Below, one piece after another: positions 55,971 through 64,000 of a stretch of DNA of 64,000 nucleotides. Location: positions 310,001 through 374,000 of the forward strand of contig VNWV01000006.1 of the NCBI GenBank assembly GCA_009801085.1, in the 5' to 3' direction. The notes below the pieces were generated by a model. The model made no database searches. It saw only the letters and a list, made by a program, of their open reading frames with translations, and had not been told where the DNA came from. Source of the stretch: Lasiodiplodia sp. COLG20. Its lineage: Eukaryota; Ascomycota; Dothideomycetes; Botryosphaeriales; Botryosphaeriaceae. Numbering within the stretch: the stretch's first letter is position 1; every line of letters begins with the position of its first letter. The position numbers and the translations under genes are program-made.

Positions 55971-56689
55971 GTTGTAGCTTCGCAGTGAGCGGGTCTTGTG
56001 GAGTGAGGGTGGTTGGTGTCGTTGCCGCAAGGTGACGGACGTGTGGAGCAGCGGACGTGGGTTTGTGCGAGATGGTGTGTGCTAACCCACGTGCAGGTTT
56101 GTTTTGGAGCGCCCTGTTGAGAGTTGATTTTTTGGGAAGGAGTGCACGGCAGTGGCTGGTCGTGGCTACTATTTTCTATAAGGCAGGCACGCTATTCCCA
56201 GTCTTCCGCCCGCGCTGTAGCAAATGTTCCTCGTCATCACCACTACCTGACTCAACATGCTTCCACCATCTAATTTGAGTAGCCGCCGAGGTCGAAGGCC
56301 TAGGCGATGCCTACAGTGCCGCAGCCTCAAGCCTCCCCGCTTATTTCGTCAACTGGGCCACGCCGGACGCCTGTCACTTGGGCACCGCAAAAGCCCACAA
56401 ACTTCCTGGCCAGATAGCGCCAAATCTCACTGATAGTATCTCCACAACCCCATACGACCTTCCAGCTGCGAACACCGCCACCTCATCTGGCTACCCGACC
56501 GCTCCGGCCTTGCAGCACGGCGTGGGCAGCATCCCTACAACCCATTCGAACTGATCTAGACCATCCTAGTATCGGATTCTGCAGCCTCAGCCTCATCGAC
56601 GCAGGAGCCTCCACGAAAACTGCCGAGGCGTGGTAAGAGTAACCGTGTACCAGAGCGCCAAGATCCAACCACAGACGATGCCGCGACTG
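55971..56689. other. Decayed spacer
   Basis: No firm gene. A protein-like + strand frame without a recognised family runs from about 56279 to 56551. Confidence 0.35.
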
Positions 56690-57210
56690 TAGGCGATGCC
56701 GAATAATAGCTGGTTGGGGGAAACCCCCGTGGTGGCGTTGACTGAGTTGTTCATCGTTGCCTGGATGTAGGGTAGCGTTTCGGTCCCTTCGGTATCCGGG
56801 TTCATCGCGACGTGATAACGGATCGCGATCTCGACCGTTTGGTTTGTCCTCTCGCTCTGGCCGTCGGCTTGAGGGTGATATGCAGTTGTCATATGCTAGG
56901 CGAGCCCAAGTTCGGCGCATACTTTCTTCCAGAATTTAGAAGTAAACTTGAGATCGCGATCCGTAACTTGGATCCGAGGTAGACCCCAGCTGTGGCTAAA
57001 TGTCTTTTTTAGATACTTATCTGCCCACTATTCAGCAGACCAGTCCTCTATTCCCTTCATAAGTAGGATCTCCTTGGTGGCTTTGTACGTCACGGTTAGC
57101 AATGTATCGTGCGCCTTTCGGGTTAGCGGGAGCTTGACGACGAAGTCCCTCGTCTGTACGTCACGGGTCCCGGCTGGATCCTGGATGGGCTGCAGTTCTC
57201 CGTGATTTTG
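56690..57210 (-). mobile_element. Ty3/gypsy retrotransposon integrase fragment, degenerate
   Basis: In one minus-strand frame the integrase core appears: TYKATKEILLMKGIEDWSAE, a stop at 57030, WADKYLKKTFSHSWGLPRIQ, VTDRDLKFTSKFWKKV, a stop at 56898, then TTAYHPQADGQSERTNQTVE and NNSVNATTGVSPNQLLFG. These are the second and third blocks of a retroviral-type integrase (D-x...E). Both stops are TAG. Homology fades at about 56690. No LTRs, gag or reverse transcriptase were seen, so it is a dead fragment. Confidence 0.88.
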
Positions 57211-57611
57211 ATGACGTCTTGTAGCGCAAAGCTAGCAAACCGGGCAATGCTCGATGTAAAGCGTAGCTTGTGGTTCGTCTCGCTGGCGAATGCAGATCCT
57301 GGTACAGACGATGAGGGCAGTTGGCTTCGGTCCTGGTGGGAATGAGATCCCTAGCGGCTCGATGCTATGGAAAAAAAACTTTCAGCTACCATATGTCACT
57401 GACATGGATCACGATTGATGGAATCTGGATCCGTGTGGTGAACTCGATGATGGATGATGAGAATTGCCATGCTAAAAGCCGGGCATGTGGACACTACGAT
57501 AAAGTCTTAACTGTGTGCATGGGCTATCAGTGGGCGATAGTGGACGAAGGCAATGGAATTCTTGCTTGGCTTGATCACTGACTGGCGAGGTCTTCTGCTT
57601 GAAGGTGGCGT
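57211..57611. other. Spacer between integrase fragment and SNF2 remnant
   Basis: No gene recognised. Confidence 0.4.
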
Positions 57612-58757
57612 CTATTCTGGGCTTCGAGGCTCATCAACGTCTTGGTATTTCCTTCGGAGTTGCTCCCAGATGATCCACACGCCCAGTGCTTCGGCCGACT
57701 TTCCAATGCCCATCTCATCGCCAACAATTGCTCCAGTGCTGCTTCTCCCCAGGATCAGCTCCAGGATCCACCAAACCGCGAAAATCTGATGTTGGTACAG
57801 CAGTCTTTTGAATCCAGTAATCTTGGGCAGTTGGGCACGGTTCTCGGCTTTGTTGTGCTCTAGAGTCATCCACCTCTCTTCGCGCATGACGAAGCGGAGG
57901 AACTTGGTGATATTGGACGGGGTCTGCTGAGAGAGGTATCCGACGGCCTTGTCGTCCAGTTGAGCCCGGCGCTCCGCCAAGGGTAATTCTCCGTGATCAT
58001 CATCGTCATCGCCTCCAATATCGCCGAGATTCTCCAGATTCTGGGCGTTCCACCCCTCCAGTGCTGCTGCTCAAGCTCTTGCTTCCTCCTCCTTCCGTGC
58101 TCCTTGGGCTCTTAAATCTTCTGTTGTCTCCGCGCTTGCCTGCTCTGCTCTCTGGGGGACTTGTGGAGCTGTCACGAAGACTTCGGCGCGTGGTGCATTT
58201 CTTGCAATTACAATATCCGCGCACGTCGCCAGATCGTGGAAACCTTTGAGGGAGAAGTTGGTCATCAGGCGGGGGGTTTGGCTGTCGGTTGCCACATTTG
58301 TATTCTCGCCGTAACCTTAGCGCGTCAGCGATGACTTGAAGTGAAGGAGAGGCCCGGACTGGATGTCGTTAGGGCCCGAGCTAGCCAGCGAAGCCTCGCG
58401 CGGCTGATCAGCGCTGAGTTGCTGAGCGTCGACGTGCTCGTCATCAGTGTCTTTATCAATGTCAGACCCAGCCGCACCGCCCATCTCGACGTCTCCGTCC
58501 TCATCTCCGTCACCACCACCATCCGCGCCTTCCTGCTGCTGCTCCACCTCACCCTCACTCTCATCAGGCGGTAATCGCTTCACCCACTCCTGCTCCAGAG
58601 CATCCAGCCTGAAGCCCGTGATCTTCCAACCAAGGTCTTTACTAGTGTGGAAGTTCACCTCCTAGTTGATCACTTCTTTCGCGCCGCACAGCTAGTGTTC
58701 GTTGCGGGAGGCGTCCCGGTAAGGGTCGCAGCGAGGAGGCTTGGACTTCGGCGGCAT
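57612..58757 (-). pseudogene. SNF2-family helicase N-terminal pseudogene, copy B
   Basis: From ATG 58757 (MPPKSKPPRCDPYRD) one frame runs 382 codons to 57612 with no frameshift but four internal stops: TAG at 58694-58692, TAG at 58664-58662, TAA at 58319-58317 and TGA at 58073-58071. The C-terminal part contains GFKRLLYQHQIFAVWWILEL and GAIVGDEMGIGKSAEALG, the Q motif and Walker A loop of SNF2 ATPases. It ends 25 residues after EALG; motifs Ia-VI are missing. The N-terminal half is acidic and low complexity. Introns could hide one or two stops, but four make a working gene unlikely, and the ATPase is truncated in any case. Confidence 0.72.
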
Positions 58758-60092
58758 CGTGGACGCGTCTGTAGCTGGCGTGGTTGTCTGGGCGGGAAGT
58801 TGTTCTGCATTCGTGGAGGAAGAGGAAGAGGTGTCGATGTGGTGGGTAGAGTTATCAGGCCTGGCGGTAGAAGAAGCGAACCTTAGACGGGCACAGGTAT
58901 CGCTTACTAAGAACTACTTCTCTTTTGGAGGAGCCTTCGATTCTTCGGTACGTCCCAAAATGAGAGGTTGGTTTCCAAGGGTGCAAGAGACTCATCGTGA
59001 AACGGTGTGCAATGAGGTAGTGGTAAGCACCCGTCAATGGACAGGAGTCGATCGCCGAGTTTAGGGCCGAACTGATCTAAGACAGCACCAATTGAGGCAG
59101 TGGCGAGTGGTCGGCGGCGAGCAGTCCATTGTGGCTGCGAAAAAGACAATAGGTGTGGGGAACCGTGAGACAGCATACAGAAAAATCACAATCCATCACT
59201 TCGCGCATCAAAAATATACGACTGGTAGCAGATCTTCCAGATGACAACACCAATATGAAAGGAGATCCATCCCTTTTTTTTTATTGACATAAGACCGAAA
59301 ACGTATAAGATGAAGAAAAGTTAAAGAAATTTTTTCCTTCAGTACCCTTTTTTGCGGTTACGCCGGATTTCTTGGCCCATACAGAAACTGTATGTAGAAA
59401 GACCCAAGCCGAGCGTTGGAGAGAAAAACAGAAAAGTAAAGAAAAATATATGAAGATTGAGTAAAGTTATGTTCAGAAGGCGGGAAAAACACAATGTGCC
59501 TAAGGGCAGGTATCTCTCGAAGGAAAAGAAGAACAACCGAAGGGCAGTCCCAAAAAAAAAAAAAAAAAAAAACACCGAATCGCCATGAATGCCAATTTTC
59601 TCGTTCGACTTTCTCCGACAAGTCGTAAAAAGAAGAATTCGTTAGCCCCGTGAGCAAGCATCGATCCCAACTCCCATCCCCATTCTTGGGTTGCAGTTTG
59701 AATGAGGAAAATAAAACGCCGTGGCCTATGAAGCCTTCGTAATATGATATGCGCTGTCTTGACGTATGTTTGAAGAGCAGTAAAACGTCCCTACTCAACA
59801 GTTACAGAAATATGGTCTCTGGCGAGATATCCGCGGTCTGCAAACGTTGAAGGGAATCTTTGAATACTCAAGAGAGGTTGATCGGGTGACTGCAAGACAT
59901 TGCATTCAGTGATCCGGCTGCTCTAGGATAGCAGGTCGCCACTGGAGACTGTTAGCGGTCCATTGTTCAGAAGATAGACCACGATTTACCGGTGCCACTT
60001 ACCTGAAGTCGAATCACCTAAATACTTCTCAGGAATCACCCAGAGTCCTCAGCGCCATTGCTTCTGGTCAATTTACGCTCCGGAGTGGGGGT
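58758..60092. other. Spacer downstream of the SP-RING gene
   Basis: The proximal part may be the original 5' region of the SNF2 pseudogene. AT-rich from 59200, with a 21-nt A-run at 59552-59572. No supported gene. Confidence 0.5.
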
Positions 60093-63000
60093 CTAGTCCA
60101 GCTCAATGACTTCTGATGTGGGCGGGGGGTCTTGGACTGCTGGCGTTGAGGGAACACACGCCCTCTTGTTATCAACAGGCGTCGAACTGTGCGAGGTGCG
60201 AGCTTGTGAGGCACGTGCATCGTCTGGTTTGTCTTCGGGCTTTTGTTTCCAATTCCCATCACTGTCGACAATAATTGCCCTGGTGTCCGACACGCCGACT
60301 GCAGATAACACCTTTATGACTTGCATTAAAAACCCATCGACGACCAAGTTCTGTGGACGTGCATCATTTCGGCATCTTGGACACTTCCATTCATCCACGA
60401 CACTCGGACTATGTGGCTGTCTGCGAGGCCGAGTATTGAGGAAAATGTCTAGATCGAAGCAATCGCGGTGAAGGCACCACCTGCCTCTCACCGGAATGTC
60501 GCAAGGTTTGCACGTCGTATAGGGGTCGACGAGGGTTATCGTAACGGTACTGTCGACGATGGCAATGTCATCATCATCTGTGGATCTGCTCAGACCCATC
60601 TTGATTGAATCAAGTACTTCTTCTGCAGGAATTAGTCTATTCGAGAAGCACTCTGCCTTGATTCTGTCTCGATGGCACATCCCGACAATTTCGATGGCGA
60701 TAGCAAAATTGGAGATCTTTTCTTCATTCGGACGTCTCAGTAGGTTGATCTCCAATTGGTTCTCGCCTGGTCGAATATAGGGTGTTATGTCGATTGGAAG
60801 GTCTTTTCCATGTTGCAACTTCTTCCGCATTTCAAGGACGTTTCCGTTGAGATTTAAGAACATCCCTGCAGGCCAGTACGTATCCTGCAGTACCCAGTTA
60901 TGCTCTTCGGTAGATACCGACCTCGCACAACGCACACGGTAAATCTTGGAATTTTCTGCGATCTTCCTGGTGGCCATTTCGAATGGAGAGGGCACGCTTT
61001 GTGAGGGCAAGTTCTCATGATCTTCTGGAGAGATTGCGAATGCGAGCTTCTGCTGAGCCTTACCATCCTCGAGTCTCGACGGAGGAACGGCGAAAGCATT
61101 CACGGATTGAAACAGCTTTCGGCCGAGCTTTGGCTGGGGAGTAGCCTCGAGAAGAGGACTTGAGGAGCGCGCTTGGTGGAGTGCCGATTGGCTCGGATCA
61201 ATGACCTGTGGGATCCAGACATGATTCAAAGGGGGGATGATTGGCCGTGACAGCTGAGTTTGACCCTGGGCCGGCGATCCTGCTGTTCCGTTGATTTGCC
61301 TTGGATCTACCTGGTGACCCGCATGACGCGTCGCCTGCATCATCGTCATCGAAGGGGAGCTAGCGTTACTACGGAGTACCTGCTGTGTAGGTACTTGTTG
61401 CGCGTGCATTTGCTGCTGCATCTGTTGCGCACGTATGTGCTGTGCTTGTGCCTGGATTTGCATTTGTTGGGCTTGTATTTGTCGATAGTTGCTCTGGGAA
61501 TCGTTCTGAAGTGATGGACCTTGCTGGTAAACCTGTTGTGGATATCCACCAGCTGGCATTCCTGGACGAACCATTTGTCCATTCATAGACTGGATTCCAG
61601 TGGGAGAATACTGAGGTGTCATCGGAGATTGTGGCTGAACTGAGGGCCTGTTATGTAGCGCTGGACCGTGGCCATGTGGCATCACGTTGAAACCGTTTAC
61701 AGAAGCTCCCACTTGAGCGCTATTTAGAAGCGGCTGCTGGAGTGGTTGTTGGTTATGGTGAAAGTTCTGTTGGTTCATATTTTGTACTGATGACACAAGG
61801 TGAGGTGACTGTAAAGTCGAAGTAGGCGTCATGACTCCGTACGAGCTCATGGAACGGCCAGGTCGTCCTGGAGGTATAGCGACCTGCAATTGTGGCTGAG
61901 ACATTTGCTGGGCCGGTACGATTTGCTGCTGTGCTGTTTGCATGGGGCTCTGATGTGCGACCGTTGCCAGCGGGCTGGATACTGCCGGCGAGTGCATTTG
62001 GCTTGGAAGTTGAACAGGTGAGTTGCTTAGCTGCATGTGCTGATTCTGAGTTTGGTGAGACATGCGTCGTGCTTGTAGAGTTGGCTGCTGCTCTACTTGA
62101 GAGACGAATTGCATCCGGAGGCCGGTTATCTTCTCCAGGTAATACCTTTCTTCGCCTTGCTCCCTCTTCTTAGACTCTTCTATCGTCATGGGCTGCGATC
62201 GAAGCTCCGCGAGGCGATGCTGATGGTGTCTGAAAACACTTTCGGCACTAGCAAAGAATTCATTTTGAGGAGTAGTGTTGGGCTCGGGGAAATTGCAAAG
62301 ACGCCGCAGGATTGCCCTGTGGAAAATCGACTGAAATATAGGGGAATACACACCCAGTTTCTCTTCAATCTCCACGGCGGTTGGCGGGAGCTTAGTGTCA
62401 ATGCAGTGTTTCTGCAGCTTCTCCCATCCTCCGACGGCAGCGCGAGAGATAAATTCGGTACAGCGTGATATTTGTTGGCTGTACTCCTCCGGCCAGTTCC
62501 GCTGCATTTCTTGTTTTGGGACAGGGAAGTCTCCAAACCATTGAAGCCATTCCATCGAGACTTCGCTCGTCTGTACTAAGTGATTCAGAAGATCCAGGGA
62601 CGTGAGTGCCGCGTGCTGCGTGGCAACTTCCGCAGGTAAGCGAGGAGAAGAAATGGCCTTCATGCACATCAGCTGGTGGAGGTAAATATAGTCGTGATCT
62701 CCTCTTTCCACAGCTTCACGGATGAGGTCAACCCTAACGCTTTCAACGGCAGATAGGCCCCTTCCGCCAGCAGAAAAGGCAGGTAGAGTCTGCAGCCTCT
62801 GGAAACAGAATTCGGGTGCGAGGCACGATGTAGACGCTCTAGAAAGAGCTGCCGGGGGCTCAGGATCCGGCGGAGCTACAGCAGGAGTATATGGCGAGGG
62901 AACATGGCCTGTTGATGCATTGCCCTCAGGGCTTTGTAAGCTTCCCGGCCCCGGTGCAGAGGGCCGTCGAAAAACTTCATCCCGAGGCGTATTTTCCTGC

Positions 63001-63617
63001 TCCAGCGAGGCCGGCATGACGGCCGGGAGAGACGTCCTCGTATTGTTTTCGGCCGACGCTAGTGACACGCTCCGCCTATTCGCAGGTGCTTCGCCGACGT
63101 CCAAGCGATTGTCTGTCCGGCTTTCCTCTTCCTCCTCGTCCTCGTCGCCCAGGCTTACGATGGACGTCGCGCGAACTCGGTTACGGGCAGGCTCTTTGCT
63201 CGAGGCGGACGGATGCATGGCCGGGTCTTCGCTCGGAGCGGGCGAGGGCAGGATGTTGTTTTCGGTGGTACTGGAGGCGCGTGATATCTGGGAGGCAACG
63301 ACGTTGGGGAGAGCCGGAGAGGCAGGGTTCGAAGCATTCTGAACGGCGACACTGAGAGGAGGCTGTGGCGCAGCGGTGACACAGGGCAGGTTCGGCGAGG
63401 CAGAGCTCGAAGGAGGATCTTGCGTGGGCTTTGAGGGTCGCTTCGGGGGATCGAAGTCCCTTGGGGCGGGTCTCTTGCGCGAAGGCAGCAGCGGCGAAGC
63501 GTTGACTTGCGGCTGGCCGGTGGTCAGCCAAGTGGGCATGCGCCTGCCGCCCAGGAAGGCATTCGCGGTGGAATTGGAGGTCTGATGCTCCGCGCGAGTA
63601 GGTTCCGACGGCCTCAT
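60093..63617 (-). CDS. SP-RING (MIZ) zinc-finger protein, probable SUMO E3 ligase
   Basis: Single open frame of 1174 residues. The first 280 are disordered (Ser/Pro/Asn). Residues about 290-520 include predicted helices (SVRVDLIREAVERGDHDYIY, VQTSEVSMEWLQWFGDFPVP). Then comes a long Gln/Met/Pro-rich tract (about 530-800). A beta-rich segment (YRVRCARSVSTEEHNWVLQD, MFLNLNGNVLEMRK) precedes the SP-RING at 1036-1095: CKPCDIPVRGRWCLHRDCFD and WKCPRCRNDARPQNL, with the Cys/His zinc set. The last residues EVIELD form a SUMO-interacting motif. This arrangement matches PIAS/Siz/Zmiz-type ligases, which attach SUMO to nuclear proteins. The glutamine-rich middle resembles transcriptional co-regulators. 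Specific targets are unknown; no intron was needed. Confidence 0.88.
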   Translation of the reverse strand: MRPSEPTRAEHQTSNSTANAFLGGRRMPTWLTTGQPQVNASPLLPSRKRPAPRDFDPPKRPSKPTQDPPSSSASPNLPCVTAAPQPPLSVAVQNASNPASPALPNVVASQISRASSTTENNILPSPAPSEDPAMHPSASSKEPARNRVRATSIVSLGDEDEEEEESRTDNRLDVGEAPANRRSVSLASAENNTRTSLPAVMPASLEQENTPRDEVFRRPSAPGPGSLQSPEGNASTGHVPSPYTPAVAPPDPEPPAALSRASTSCLAPEFCFQRLQTLPAFSAGGRGLSAVESVRVDLIREAVERGDHDYIYLHQLMCMKAISSPRLPAEVATQHAALTSLDLLNHLVQTSEVSMEWLQWFGDFPVPKQEMQRNWPEEYSQQISRCTEFISRAAVGGWEKLQKHCIDTKLPPTAVEIEEKLGVYSPIFQSIFHRAILRRLCNFPEPNTTPQNEFFASAESVFRHHQHRLAELRSQPMTIEESKKREQGEERYYLEKITGLRMQFVSQVEQQPTLQARRMSHQTQNQHMQLSNSPVQLPSQMHSPAVSSPLATVAHQSPMQTAQQQIVPAQQMSQPQLQVAIPPGRPGRSMSSYGVMTPTSTLQSPHLVSSVQNMNQQNFHHNQQPLQQPLLNSAQVGASVNGFNVMPHGHGPALHNRPSVQPQSPMTPQYSPTGIQSMNGQMVRPGMPAGGYPQQVYQQGPSLQNDSQSNYRQIQAQQMQIQAQAQHIRAQQMQQQMHAQQVPTQQVLRSNASSPSMTMMQATRHAGHQVDPRQINGTAGSPAQGQTQLSRPIIPPLNHVWIPQVIDPSQSALHQARSSSPLLEATPQPKLGRKLFQSVNAFAVPPSRLEDGKAQQKLAFAISPEDHENLPSQSVPSPFEMATRKIAENSKIYRVRCARSVSTEEHNWVLQDTYWPAGMFLNLNGNVLEMRKKLQHGKDLPIDITPYIRPGENQLEINLLRRPNEEKISNFAIAIEIVGMCHRDRIKAECFSNRLIPAEEVLDSIKMGLSRSTDDDDIAIVDSTVTITLVDPYTTCKPCDIPVRGRWCLHRDCFDLDIFLNTRPRRQPHSPSVVDEWKCPRCRNDARPQNLVVDGFLMQVIKVLSAVGVSDTRAIIVDSDGNWKQKPEDKPDDARASQARTSHSSTPVDNKRACVPSTPAVQDPPPTSEVIELD

Positions 63618-64000
63618 GGCTGGCGTGGCAAGGTCAGCTCGGCAGGTGGTGTCTGGACTGGAGCATGGCAGAGCGCGGTGGTCAAAGATGGGCGTTTGCT
63701 GTCTGCCCCAGAGGGCGCACGGTGCACACCCGGATTTGGCAGGATGCAGATGAAGGCAAGACGTCGGACGGCGGGCGGGGCTGCGAGGTGAGAGCGTTCG
63801 TCTCGCCGTGCAGAGGCGTTGTGAGCTGGCTGCCAGTAAGCGCGAACTGGACCTGGACGCAGCGCCACGGAGACAATTTCAAACCGCGAGCAACCCGCAC
63901 CGCTCCGCGCGGCCGTGTGCGACGGGTCGCCTCCGCGGCGCGCGCGACGAGACTTGGGCGAAGCTGGAGAGACCCTGTGAGTCCAGAGGGAGATCCGCCC
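63618..64000. promoter_or_regulatory. Upstream region of the SP-RING gene
   Basis: GC-rich, without a supported gene; presumably the promoter and 5' leader. Confidence 0.45.

Noticed and set aside
56279..56551. Protein-like + strand frame in the decayed patch
   Set aside because: Composition is suggestive, but there is no start context, splice evidence or recognised family.

Overview
The window looks like nuclear DNA of a filamentous ascomycete (Pezizomycotina; Dothideomycetes is only a guess). Protein genes carry short introns, mostly 50-80 nt, with GTAAGT/GTGAGT-type donors. The gene families are typical of moulds: a PAD1/FDC1 pair with a Zn2Cys6 regulator, a secreted tyrosinase, DUF6594 membrane proteins, an arrestin-related adaptor and a Ser/Thr-rich wall protein. 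A tRNA-Ile(AAU) gene with a short intron next to the anticodon is also present. All gene models were built by hand, joining exons wherever the reading frame, splice sites and protein family agree.

Layout. 0-5.2 kb: a phenylacrylic/sorbic acid decarboxylation cluster, with FDC1 (UbiD) and PAD1 (UbiX) divergent around a 446-bp promoter and a Zn2Cys6 regulator convergent with PAD1. The shared promoter holds eight same-strand CGG triplets, five of them at an exact 6-bp period. 5.2-19.1 kb: a disordered acidic protein, an F-box protein, an alpha-arrestin and a 1017-residue low-complexity protein; the last two share an almost identical PPSY motif. 21-25 kb: a small secreted protein and a TM9/EMP70 nonaspanin. 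25.8-28.3 kb: a non-RD protein kinase-like gene (A). 29.8-31.0 kb: a secreted tyrosinase. 31-42 kb: gene-poor DNA with two tandem DUF6594 genes, one candidate small gene and the tRNA. 42.9-46.1 kb: a wall/mucin-like protein and a ketopantoate reductase-family enzyme. 47.3-50.2 kb: a second kinase (B), paralogous to A, with the same novel N-terminal region and matching intron sites. 50.7-54.7 kb: a DUF4139 protein with a nucleoporin-like GLFG insertion, convergent with a metallophosphoesterase. 54.7-59.2 kb: a decayed patch with two SNF2-helicase remnants and a Ty3/gypsy integrase fragment, full of stops that could come from C-to-T changes. 60.1-63.6 kb: a large SP-RING (MIZ) SUMO-ligase-like protein ending in a SUMO-interacting motif.

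How the genes work together. Clear joint function is seen only in the first cluster: UbiX makes the prenyl-FMN cofactor, UbiD uses it to decarboxylate cinnamic/sorbic-type acids, and the regulator probably controls both. The strongest candidates for something undescribed are the kinase A/B family, the CGG array, the GLFG-bearing DUF4139 protein and the 11-residue WGQ repeats in the 1017-residue protein.
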